From contig NC_083880.1 of the NCBI RefSeq assembly GCF_032452875.1, positions 52,340,829 through 52,404,828 of the forward strand: a stretch of DNA of 64,000 bases. Reading direction: 5' to 3'. The position numbers and the translations under genes were made by a program. A model generated the notes under the pieces. That model was given only the letters and a program-made list of their open reading frames with translations, was not told where the DNA came from and made no database searches. The stretch comes from Bos javanicus. Its lineage: Eukaryota > Chordata > Mammalia > Artiodactyla > Bovidae. Below are positions 23,401-35,400 of the stretch, one piece after another (within the stretch, counting starts at the first letter, position 1; the number at the start of each line of letters is the position of its first letter).

Positions 23401-26400
23401 GCAATAAAAAAGTGAGCACACATTTTTACAGGCATATTTACATATACTCACGTGTATGTGTGTCAATACAAAGAAAAACTCTCATAGGCCTCCACACTAA
23501 GCCAGTGTGGAGAGACAGTGGCTACCTCTGGAGAAGGTGGTAAATGGGGGAGGGGAACAAGGAGACGGACAATTTGGCTATACAGGCTATCAGTTCAGTT
23601 CAGTTAAGTTGCTCAGTTGTGTCCAACTCTCTGCAACCCCATGAACTGTAGCATGCCAGGCCTCCCTGTTCATCACCAACTCCCGGCGTTCACTCAAACT
23701 CATGTCCATCGAGTCGGTGATGCCATCCAGCCATCTCATCCTCTGTCATCCCCTTCTCCTCCTGCCCCCAATCCCTGCCAGCATCAGGGTCTTTTCCAGT
23801 GAGTCAACTCTTCGCATGAGGTGGCCTAAGTATTGGAGTTTCAGCTTCAGCATCAGTCCTTTCAATGAACACCCAGGACTGATCTCCTTTAGGATTGACT
23901 GGTTGGATCTCCTTGCAGTCCAAGGGATTCTCAAGAGTCTTCTCCAACACCACAGTTCAAAAGTATCAATTCTTTGGCATTCAGCTTTCTTTACAGTCCA
24001 ACTCTCACATCCATACATGACCACTGGAAAACCATAGCCTTGACTAGACGGACCTTTGTTGGCAAAGTAATGCCTCTGCTTTTTAATATGCTATCCAGGT
24101 TTGTTGTAACTTTCCTTCCAAGGAGTAAGCGTCTTTTAATTTCATGGCTGCAATCACCATCTGCAGTGATTCTGGAGCCCCCAAAAATAAAGTCTGACAC
24201 TGTTTCCCCATCTATTTCCCATGAAGTGATGGGACCAGATGCCATGATCTTAGTTTTCTCAATGTTGATCTTTAAGCCAACTTTTGCACCCTCCACTTTC
24301 ACTTTCATCAAGAGGCTTTTTAGTTTCTCTTCACTTTCTGCCATAAGGGTGGTGTCATCTGCATATCTGAGGTTATTGATACTTCTCCCGGCAATCTTGA
24401 TTCCAGCTTGTGCTTCATCTAGCCCAGCGTTTCTCATGATGTACTCTGCATATAAATTAAATAAGCAGGGTGACAATATACAGCCTTGACGTACTCCTTT
24501 TCCTATTTGGAACCAGTCTGCTGTTCCATGTCCAGTTCTAACTGTTGCTTCCTGACCTGCATACAGGTTTCTCAAGAGGCAGGTCAGGTGGTCTGGTATT
24601 CCCATCTCTTTCAGAATTTTCCACATATCTGGTCTTTATCACTAGGTCATGTCTGACTCTGCGACCCCAGGGACTATAGTCCACCAGGCTCTTCTGTCTA
24701 TAGAGTTTTCCAGGCTAGAATACTAGAGTGGGTTGCCATTTCCTTCTTCAGGTATCTTTTCAACCCAGGAATCAAACCCACATCTCCTGCAGTGGCAGGC
24801 AGATTTTTCACTGCTTTACTCATATACTTTTGTTATTTATTTGAACTTTTATACCACATATGCATTTCTTCTGACATTTTGGTACTAAAATCCTTAGATG
24901 AAATCTGATGGAAAGATAGATATTTAAATAGCACCCCACTCCAGTACTCTTGCCTGGAAAATCCCATGGACGGAGGAGCCTGGTAGGCTGCAGTCTATGG
25001 GGTTGCTAAGAGTCAGACACGACTGAGCGACTTCACTTTGACTTTTCACTTTCATGCATTGGAGGAGGAAGTGGCAACCCACTCCAGTGTTCTTGCCTGG
25101 AGAATCCCATGGACAGAGGAGCCTGGTGGGCTGCCGTCTATGGGGTCACACAGAGTCGAACACGACTGAAGCGACTTAGCAGCAGCAGCAGCAGCACGCC
25201 AGTTATCAGTTCACTGACGCTCAGCTCCCTTCCATGTGTTCTGTGGTAACAGATGGTATTTCTTCTAAGCATTTCTCCTTCACAATGAGCATGATGTTGA
25301 GGCTTCTCAGCAGAGGGCGCTGGAGGAACACTGCATGAGGAACAGGCTCTCCTGTTGATTCCAGCCGGGCAGCTGGCTAGCAGCCAGGATGTGAGGACAT
25401 CTGGCGATGCTCTGACTCCGCCATGCAGCAACCTCCAAGGCTTGCCCAGACTGACTCCCTGGACAGACACAGCATTTCTGGCTTCTTGCCTCCACCTGGG
25501 CCTACTTCCTCTGCATGCCACGATGCCTGGCCACTGGCTCCCCTGCCCGTGCCCTGGAGAATTTCCACTGATCCTCTCTGCATAACCATGCACCCAAGTC
25601 ACTAGTTGTGGCTTGCCTTACAGATACTGTATGCTCCAGGCTACGAGCATCAGCTCCCCAACTCTCTACATGCCCACACCACTGATCCCTAGTTGTAGTT
25701 CTCCTGTGCCCCGCTACCCTCTGAAACCCAGAGGGCTGCTTCTTGCTTGCCAATCAACTGTGGACCAGCTCTGGCCCAGTGAAGTGAAAAGTGAAAGTCA
25801 CTCAGTCATGTCTGACTCTTTGCGACCCGATAGACTACACAGTCCATGGAATCCTCCAGGCCAGAATACTGGAGTGGGTAGCCTTTCTTTTCTCCAGGGA
25901 TCTTCCAACCCAGGGATCAAACCCAGGTCTCCCACATTGCAGGTGGATTCCTTACCAGCTGAGCCACAAGGGAAGCCCAAGAATACTGACTGGGTAGCCT
26001 ATCCCTTCTCCAGACAACCTTCCTGACCCAGGAATTGAACTGGGGTCTCCTGCATTGCAGGTGGATTCTTTACCAAATGAGCTATCAGGGAAGCTCCGGC
26101 CCGGATGGCCTGCAACTGCATTTTCGCTGGGGTTCAGCTGGGGAAGGGCCTCCTTCCCACGTTTGTTGTTCCTTGAGTACTCTCCCTTAGTCCTAAGCTA
26201 CCATATAAACTTTTCTCACATCTTATAGTTAATCTTTATCACAGTATAATAATCCCTTATATTTATTAAAATTTCCCAGTTTACATCTCCTCAGTGGACC
26301 CAGACTAACTGATACAGGGAGTGGCCCCAGGAGTGGTAGTGGTGGCAGTTTAGCTGCTAAGTCGTGTCTGACTCTTGCAACCCCATGGACTGTAGCCCGC

Positions 26401-29400
26401 CAGGCTCCCCTGTCCATGGGACTTTCCAGGCGGGAATACTGGAGTAGGTTGCCACTTCCTTCTCCAGGGGATCTTTCTGACTCTAAAGATGGGATTTGAG
26501 GATTGGTATGGTCATGTGCTTAGGCTTGGGTGCAGTGCTGTGTTCCCTACTGATGAGAACGGATGCTAGTAAAGTAACCCACTGCATGCAGCAGCATCAC
26601 AATTAGTCAAACCTGCAGTTCAATATGGCGAAATGCCAAGTCAAACACATGCTTTGGGAATGACTTCTGTGCTTGATTGTATGGCAGTAATGATGATTAT
26701 AAGGGCCATGGTGTGGATGAGTTATTTTGAGTGCATTTGAACATTTTCAAAAAGGAAATGACAAGGTTAGGTCCATTAACTTTCAGCTCAAGTCATGGTC
26801 TGAGAAGCAGAAAGCTTCTATAACAGCCTCAAAGAATCTCTTATTTCTTGTACTCACACAGCTGTTACTGCTGAGAATCAAAGACAGTTTAATTGTATGG
26901 GTTGTTAAACAATAACAGTTAAATTCCCCAGCACACCATCTCTCATGTGAAAGTGAAGGCACTAATTAGAAGAGAAAGGAATCCTGAAACATGGAAGGAA
27001 GATAACTGGTTAGACCCAGAGGAAGCTGACAATCTTGAACCCCCCAAGTCATCGTGGGTCTTCCTCAGCAGTGGAAGCAGCTTGCCCTCCTGTGTTGAGG
27101 AGACTAGCCTTCCTCTGCTTGAAAAGCCTGTGATGACCTCACTTCAGGCAGATGTCTTGGGAGCCTCCCTCTCCGTGGCTGACCTGGCTAACATCCCTGC
27201 TGAGTGGTTATCAGCTAAGTCAAAGAAGCTCAGTCGTGTCCAACTCTTATGGACCCCATGGACTGTATAGTCCATGGAATTCTCCAGGCCAGAATACTGG
27301 AGTGGGTAGCCTTTCCCTTCTCCAGGGGATCATCCCAACCCAGGGATCGAACCCAGGGCTCCCGCATTGCAGGTGGATTCTTTACCAGCTGAGTAATCAG
27401 CTAAGAGCAGAGATCAATACGTGGCCCCAATATGGCACTGTTCCTGGGGGAGAAGCCTACAAGTCGATTACACTGGACTTCTTCCATCATGGAGGAGACA
27501 AAGATCTATCTTCATTGGAATACATATTCTTAATGTAAATTTGTCTTTACCTGTAATGCCTTTGCACTAGCAAACTTCCACCATCTATGTACTTAAGGAA
27601 AGTCTCATCTACCATGGCAGCAGTCTGCCAAGCCTTGCAATTAATCAAGGATCTCATTGCATAGCAAAGGAAGTGCAGCAGTGGGCTTAGGTACATGGAA
27701 TCAACTAGCCTTACCTTACATCCCATTACCCAGAAGTGGCTGGTCTAAATGTACTGATGACTCAGTTATGGGACCAACTAGGAGACAGTAACCTAAAAAT
27801 ATGGGGCTCTGTCTTACAGGATGCAAGTCTAGGCTTTGCATCAAAGACCATTACATGGGATTAACTCGACAGACAATATGCAGGACTGGGAGTCAAGGGG
27901 TGAAGTGGGAGTGGCTCCTCTCACTATTACAAACCTAGTGACTCTCTTATTAAAATACTGCTTCTAGGACTTCCCTGGTGGTCCAGTGGTTAAGACTCTG
28001 CCCCCTCCATGAAGGGAACATGGGTTCGATCCCTGGTCCTCGATGATTCCACATTCCATGAGGCAACTAAGCCCGTGCACCACAACTACTGAGCCCACAC
28101 TCTAGAGAGACTGAGAGCCTCAACTACTGAGCCTGTGCACCACAACTAGAGAAAGCCTGCACACAGCAATGAGGACCCTGGGTAGCTACAATTTTTTTTA
28201 AATAAAATTTTAAAATATTGCTTCCAGTTTCACTAACTTTGAGACCTATTGATTTGTATAGCTTAGTCGCCAAGGGAAGAATGTTTCCACCAGAGGATAA
28301 AAACATTGGATTCACTGAACTGGAAGGTAAGAGTGCTACCTTGCCATTTGGGTCTTCTTATGCCACTGAAGTGGAGAAGGCAACGGCACCCCACTCCAGT
28401 ACTCTTGCCTGGAAAATCCCATGGACGGAGGGCCCTGGTAGGCTACAGTCCATAGGTGTTGGGGGCCAGAGTGAGGTACTCCGCCCATGGCAAAGGTCAT
28501 GAGGAAGGAGGCTCGACATACGCAAAGGCGGGATCGAGCCTCAGGAGTCCCCCTGGAAATCCTCGAGCGTCTACCCCCATAACCAGAGCCTGCTTACTTT
28601 ACTACTTTGTGCTCTTACCTACACCTCTGACTTTACGGGGGGCTGTCCCCCACCACCTCTTTCGGAGAAGGAGTTAACCTAGAGCTCCAGTCAATAAAAA
28701 CTCTTGGGTGTGACAAGAGTGTTTTAACCTACAAACTCCTCTGAAGGTTCTCTAGCCTGCCTGACAGGCTCGTCCGGCCACATGTGATTGCTCACAGCCT
28801 CCCAACCGTGAGAGGCACGAGATGCTTTAAACCTTCTAAAAACAGGTTCCTTAGAAAAGTTAGAAAACTATTAGTATAAGTATAATGGGCTGATTAGAAA
28901 TTGTATTGGTGAAGGGTTTTTCATTTGTTGAGCCAATGTTTGTTGCTAAGTCTCCACATCCCCTGCCCTTACACACATTAATGAATATATAGAAGAAATA
29001 AGTATTAACCTTTGATATTAATCACGTTAGACCTTAGGCTAAGTAAATTCTTTCCTTAACTAAAACCCACTACACCCTCACCCTGTAGGAATGTAACTTT
29101 ACTTGGGTGGCGTCTGTTTTGAGAATAATCAGCCCTGGAGAAATAAGTGTCCTGATTGACTGACCGCTGTCACAAGGAGAGGGTCGTAAATTGTCAGCAG
29201 GCCCCCCTGGCCAGAAGATGATGTAACACCTCTAAGACCTCTGTATACATTTGTATGAAGCACCTGACTTTGATAAAAGTCAGGACTGCTGACCCCGTGT
29301 GACTTCTGCATAACATCTCAGTGTATAAAAGTAGACCATGGAAAATAAAGAATTGGGATCAGTTTCTCGAAATACTGGTCTCCCCATGTCGCTCTCTCTC

Positions 29401-32400
29401 CCACTCTGGCTGGGTCTCCATCTGGAGCGCGGAACCCACCATGCTTACTAATTATGCCTGGGCTTCTAAGATCCGACCGGGGAGGCCTCAGTGTCTCCTC
29501 TCCTTCGGGAGAACGGAAGGACGCCTGCGGCCTACGTAAGTGGTGCAAACTTCTTGTCTTGAAGTTTTATTGGTCTCCCGCGTAAACCAAGCCTCTTTTC
29601 TCCACTGAATTTTCCTACTGAGCTATCCTTATTCTATTACTCTTTATATCTTTAATTAATATCTAATTGAAGCTATTGTATCCTGATCCTCGCCTATGCC
29701 GTCTCTCCTTCGAATACCCTGTCACGAAGAGTCGGACACAACTGAGCAACTTCACTTTCGCTTTTCACTTTCATGCACTGGAGATGGAAATGGCAACCCA
29801 CTCCAGTGTTCTTGCCTGGAGAATCCCAGGGACAGAGGAGCCTGGTGGGCTGCCGTCTATGGGGTCGCACAGAGTCAGACACGACTGAAGCGACGCAGCA
29901 GCAGCAGCATGCCACTGAAGCAACAGGCAAGAAAATGGGGTTAATCCACTGGCTGAAGTAGTTATCCTGAGGGCCAAGGGGAAATCAAGTTGCTACTACA
30001 TAATGGAGGCAAGGAGGACTTTGTCTAAAACCCAGGGATCTTCTGGGGCACCTCTTGGTACTTCCATGTCTAACAGGAAACGTTAATGAAAAACCTCAGC
30101 AATCAAAAAAAGGCAGAATGACAGGTTCGGGTCACTTCGCTATGTAAAGAACAGAGCAGTGAAGGTTCTGGCTGAGGGCAAAGGAAATATGTGATGGGCA
30201 GTTAAGAAGGAAGCCATAGGTATTAACTATGATCTTGTGAACAGCTACAGAAATGAAGACTGCAGCCACTTCGTGCATTTTCTCTGTGCTTGTTATGTGC
30301 TTGTGTTTATATGCATATACTAGCCATTATGTTCTCTCCTTGCCACTTTTATTTTATACACAAATTATTGAAGGTTAATTTTTAAATTCAATTTTTAGGT
30401 AACAGAATATCCAGTAATACTGTAATTCATTTGAGAAGTAACTAATATAGTGATTGATACAATGACTTAAGACGTGTGTCTCCTCATTTGGGGAAAGAGT
30501 AGTATACTTATAAGAAGGATGGTAGTATCCTGTGAAGCAGAAATACAGAGCTCTTCGGTTATAGTGAGGGAGTTGAAAAGCGTGTAGAGGGTGCTCGTTG
30601 AAGCTGATCGGCCAGAGAAAGGATCCTGCTAGTTATCAATTTATTACCTCCCAGAGCCAAATTCAACCTTCAATATGTGCTCCACAGCGAGCCAGATGTT
30701 AAGCTTTCTCAGTAGTTGGTCCTGTAGAAAAGGGTCTTTGTAGGAGGAAGGGAGTCTTTGGCTGTTTCCAGCAGGTGCAAGATCAGTCAGCAGTGTGGGC
30801 ATGAGGGTATCTGGGGACACTCTGACCCAACCACGCACCCAGAGCACACAATCCCTCACAACCTTGGCCTGGACTGGCCATCTACCTTCCTGTGGTTCTC
30901 TTCACAAGATACTGCATGCTCTAGGTGTCCTGCTCAGCCTGGTGCTCCCTGTGCAAGGCCATAAGCCTGGCCACCAGCTATGGATCACCTGCACCCTATC
31001 TAGGCCCAAGAGGGCTGCCTCCTGCTTATCCAGTTGCTGTGGACCAGCTCCAACCCAGCACACCAGCAACTCTACCACCATTCAATGAGCTGCAACTATA
31101 TCTTCTCCAGCAAGGTCGGAACCTTGTTTGGGGAGGGCACCCCCCTTCCAACTTTTCCTTCCTTTATCCTCAGCCCCCAGGAAAGGACAGTTTTATCTTA
31201 TAGCTACTTTGCTATCATAGTTTAATAGTTCTTTATGTTAAACTTCCCCTATTTAGTCACTGTATGGTATCTCCTAACCAGAATCATAGAAATATTACCA
31301 GTGTCACATTCCACAGACCACTTGCTTGTCTCAAGGGGGAAACACGAATATATGGCAGAAGATGAAGCCGTCAGCCTCAGAACACTTCTCAATCTCAAAT
31401 TCCCTTCCCTCGTAGCAGACAACCTGATACAATGGCCCATAGCTGTGATGCAGCATGAACACCACACAGTTCAGTCACTCAGTCATGTCCGACTTTTTGC
31501 AACCCCAAGCATGCCAGGCTTCCCTGTCCATCACCAACTCCATGAGCTTACTCAAACTCATGTCCATCAAGTTAGTGATGCCATCCAACCATCTCATCCT
31601 CTGTTGTCCCCTTCTCCTCCTGCTTTTAATCTTTTCCAGCATCAGGGACTTTTCCAACGAGTCAGTTCTTTGCATCAGGTGGCCAAAGTACTGGAGTTTC
31701 AGCATCAGTCTTTCCAATGAATATTCAGGACTGATTTCCTTTAGGATGGACTAGCTTGATCTCCTTGCAATCCAAGGGACTCTCAGGAGTCTTCTCTAAC
31801 ATCGCAGTTCAAAAGCATCAATTCTTCAGCAATCAGCTTTCTTTATAGTCCAACTCTCACATACATATATGACTACTGGAAAAACCATAGCCTTGACTAG
31901 ATGGACCTTTGTTGGCAAAGTAATGTCTCTGCTTTTTAATATGCTGTCTAGGTTGGTCATAATTTTCCTGCCAAGGAGTTTAAGCGTCTTTTAATTTCAT
32001 GGCTGCAGTCACCATCTGCAGTGATTTTGGAGCCCCAAAAAATAAAGTCTGCCACTGTTTCCACTGTTTCCCCATCTAACTGCCATGAAGTGATGGGGCT
32101 GGATGCCATGATCTTAGTTTTCTGAATGTTGAATTTTAGACCAACTTTTTCACTCTCCTCTTTCACTTTCATCAAGAGGCTCTTTAATTCTTCAGTTTCT
32201 GCAATAAGGATGGTATCATCTGCACATCTGAGGTTATTGATATTTCTCCTGGCAATCATGATTCCAGCTTGTGCTTCATCTAGCCCAGCGTTTCTCATGA
32301 TGTCGTCTGCATATAAGTTAAATAAGCAGGGTGACAATATACAGCCTTGACATACTCCTTTTCCTATTTGGAACCAGTCTGCTGCTCCATGTCCAGTTCT

Positions 32401-35400
32401 AACTGTTGCTTCCTGACCTGCATACAGATTTCTCAAGAGGCAGGTCAGGTGATCTGGTATTCCCATCTCTTTCAGAATTTTCCACAGTTTGTGGTGATCC
32501 ACACAGTCAAAGGCTTTGGCATAGTCAATAAAGCAGAAATAGATGTTTTTCTGGAACTCTATTCCTTTTTCTATGATCCAGTGGACGTTGGCAATTTGAT
32601 CTCTGGTTCCTCTGCCTTTTCTAAAACCAGCTTGAACATCTGCAAGTTCACAATTCACATACTGCTGAAGCCTGGCTTAGAGAATTTTGAGCATTACTTT
32701 ACAGGCATGTGAGATGAATATAATTGTGTGGTAGTTTGAGCAGTCTTTGGCATTGCCTTTCTTAGGGACTGGAATGAAAACTGGCCTTTTCCAGTCCTGT
32801 GGCCACTGCTGAGTTTTCCAGATTTGCTGGCATATTGAGTGTAGCACTTTCACAGCATCGTCTTTTAGGATTTGAAATAGCTCAACTGGGAATCCATCAC
32901 CTCCACTAGCTTTGTTCATAGTGATGCTTCCTAAGCCCCACTTGACTTCACATTCCAGGATGTCTGGCTCTAGGTGAGTGATCACACCATCATGGTTATC
33001 TGAGTGAATGGTTGGTGGGAAGAGAGAAAGTGGAAGTGAATATAGATGGCAGTTTCCAGACCCTTGGTGAGGTGAAAAGGGATTTGTTGGTTTTTTGAAT
33101 AGGGAACTTTATTTTCTGTTAGGTTGGGGAGATTTGAATATAGTAGTTGAGATCTGATAGAGCCCTTGTGGGTAGGGATGGTGGAAAACAATATAGAGGT
33201 CTTCTACACTGAAAAACACCTGGCTGCTTATTAAAGTACACATCAAATTCAAAGGACCCACGCCAGAGACAACAGAGATCTGCCCTAGGAAGCTACATGC
33301 AGCAGCACCTTTGGTGACCTGATGCAGGGAGTCCTATGCAAGAGTGGCTAGAGAAACCTGAGGCAACATGAGAGCGGGTAGACAGCACATGGTTTCTCAG
33401 AAGACAGGGAGGTGGGGCATATCTCCTCAGCAGGCTGGGAACACAACAGGCAGATTTTGTCAGGGAAGCCTAGGCCCTTCTAGGCCATGACTTTCAGCTC
33501 TCTGGGAAGCACGAGGTGAAGTCAGCAACTGGGCAGAGGGATCAAGGAGCCTTCAGTTGCAGGCTAGGACATTAGCATCGACATAGACTGGAGTGGGAAA
33601 GAGGTGCAGGGGTGCAGGAGTAAGGCTCTGGGAGTGAAGAGCAACAAAGTACAGGCCACCTCCTCAAGCCTTCAAGGTAAAGAAGGCTTCTCAGGGACAG
33701 TGAGGTGACTCAAGCTATGCCATAAGGTTGGCATGGGGTACAGATGGGCAGACTGAGAGCAGCAGAGAGAACAGCATCTCAGAAAAGTCTAGAAGTGAGA
33801 ACTTTGTAAGGATAGGTCATATTTTCAGTGAGGAAAGCCAGCTACATATTCCTCTTCTACCTGCAGGTCCTGGAAGTGGAAATTCCCATAGTAGCAGTAA
33901 ATGAACCCTGGATTTGAATACCAGAAAATCACTAAAGCAGGTCCTATTGTCTAGTCACTATGTCGTGTCCGACTCTTTGTAACCCCATGGACTACAGCAT
34001 GCGAGGCTTCCCTGTCCTTCACTGTCTCCCAGAGCTTGCTCAAATTCATGTTCATTGAGTTGGTTATGCTATCTAACCATCTCATCCTCTTCTTTGCCTT
34101 TAATCCTTACCAGCATTAGGTCTTTTCCAATGAGTCAGCTCTTTGCATCAGGTGGCCAAAGTATTGGAGCTTCAGCTTCAGCATCAGTCCTTCCAATGAA
34201 TATTCGGGGTTGATTTCCTTTAGGATTGACTGGTTTGATCTCCTTGCAGTCCAAGGGACTCTCAAGAGAGTCTTCTCCAGCACCACAGTTCAAAAGCCTC
34301 AATTCTTCAGCACTCAACCTTCTTTACGGTTCAACTCTCACATCTGTACATGACTACTGGAAAAACCATAGCTTTGACTAGACAACCTTTGTCAGCGGGG
34401 TAGGTTTCAATCCCAGCCCCTCCATGAAGCACTGCCAAAATCCCTGCTGCAGTGCAGCTGAACTGCTGGAAAAGCATGACTCAGTGCAGTAAGAGAAGAG
34501 CTGTGTGAAAACAGATGATCTCCAGCCTCTCCAGGCTGGGCTATCAGAACACTGAGGAGGAAGAAACACATTAGGTTTAGCATGGGGAATATTCCATCAA
34601 TTCAAAAATGCCCAGGCCCTGAAGAGAGACCACCTTCGTTGTTGTTCAGTCGGTAAGTCATGCCTGACTCTTTGCAACCCCATGGACTGTAGCCTGCCAG
34701 GTTCCTGTGTCCATAGGATTTCCCAAAAATACTGGGAATATTGGAGTGGGTTGCAATTTCCTTCTCCAGAGGATTTTCCTGACCCAGGGATTGAAGCACG
34801 TCTCCTGCACTGGCAGGTGTATGGATTCTTTATAACCCCTTGATTCCAGACTGCCTTAAAAAGAAATACTACTGGACTTTTCTGGTGGTCCAGTGGGAAA
34901 GGAACCCATCTACCAATGGAGGGTACGTGGGTTTGATCCCTAGTCCAGGAAGACTCCACCCGCCACAGAGCAACTAAGCCTGTGCATCACAACTACACTG
35001 AGCCCAAGCGCCCTAGACCTGTGCTCTGCAACAAAAAAAGCCACTACATTGAGAAGCCTGTGCATCACAATAAAGAGCAGCCCCTGCTTGCTGCAACTAG
35101 AGAAAGCCCATGCACAGCAACAAAGACCTAGCATACCAAAAATAAACGAATAATTTAAAAGACAAAAAAATACTACTACAGTATCCTTGTGCATTGTTTC
35201 TGGAAATGTAAAATGGTGCAGTTGTCATGGAAAACAGAATAGTTCCTCAAAATATTAAACACCGAATTACCATATGATCCAGAAATTCCATTTCTGGGTG
35301 AAAATAGGATCTCAAAGAGATATTCGCACACCATTGTTCATAGCAGCATTATTCACAATAGCCACCAGGCGGAAGTAACCCAAGTGTCCACTGACAGATG

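Larger units (their letters stand above)
18780..23585 (+). mobile_element. Old L1 LINE (ORF2 to 3' end), heavily interrupted
   Basis: L1-like segments occur in order: a 'tctagccaaaataattcaag' block at 18.82 kb, 'gcacaggaataagcaaacag' at 19.63 kb, 'ggatatgaacagacatac' at 22.88 kb, and 3'-end sequence at 23.0-23.4 kb. All lie in the same direction and are separated by younger insertions. The copy is highly diverged, with no usable frame. Confidence 0.7.

Noticed and set aside
24932..25196. Regularly spaced repeats resembling a CRISPR-like array
   Set aside because: These are two tandem Bov-A units of one SINE in a vertebrate genome; there are no uniform short repeats with unique spacers.
25355..25602. 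Overlapping open frames on both strands at 25.1-25.75 kb
   Set aside because: No splice signals, no domain and no match I recognise. They lie in a VPS16 intron.
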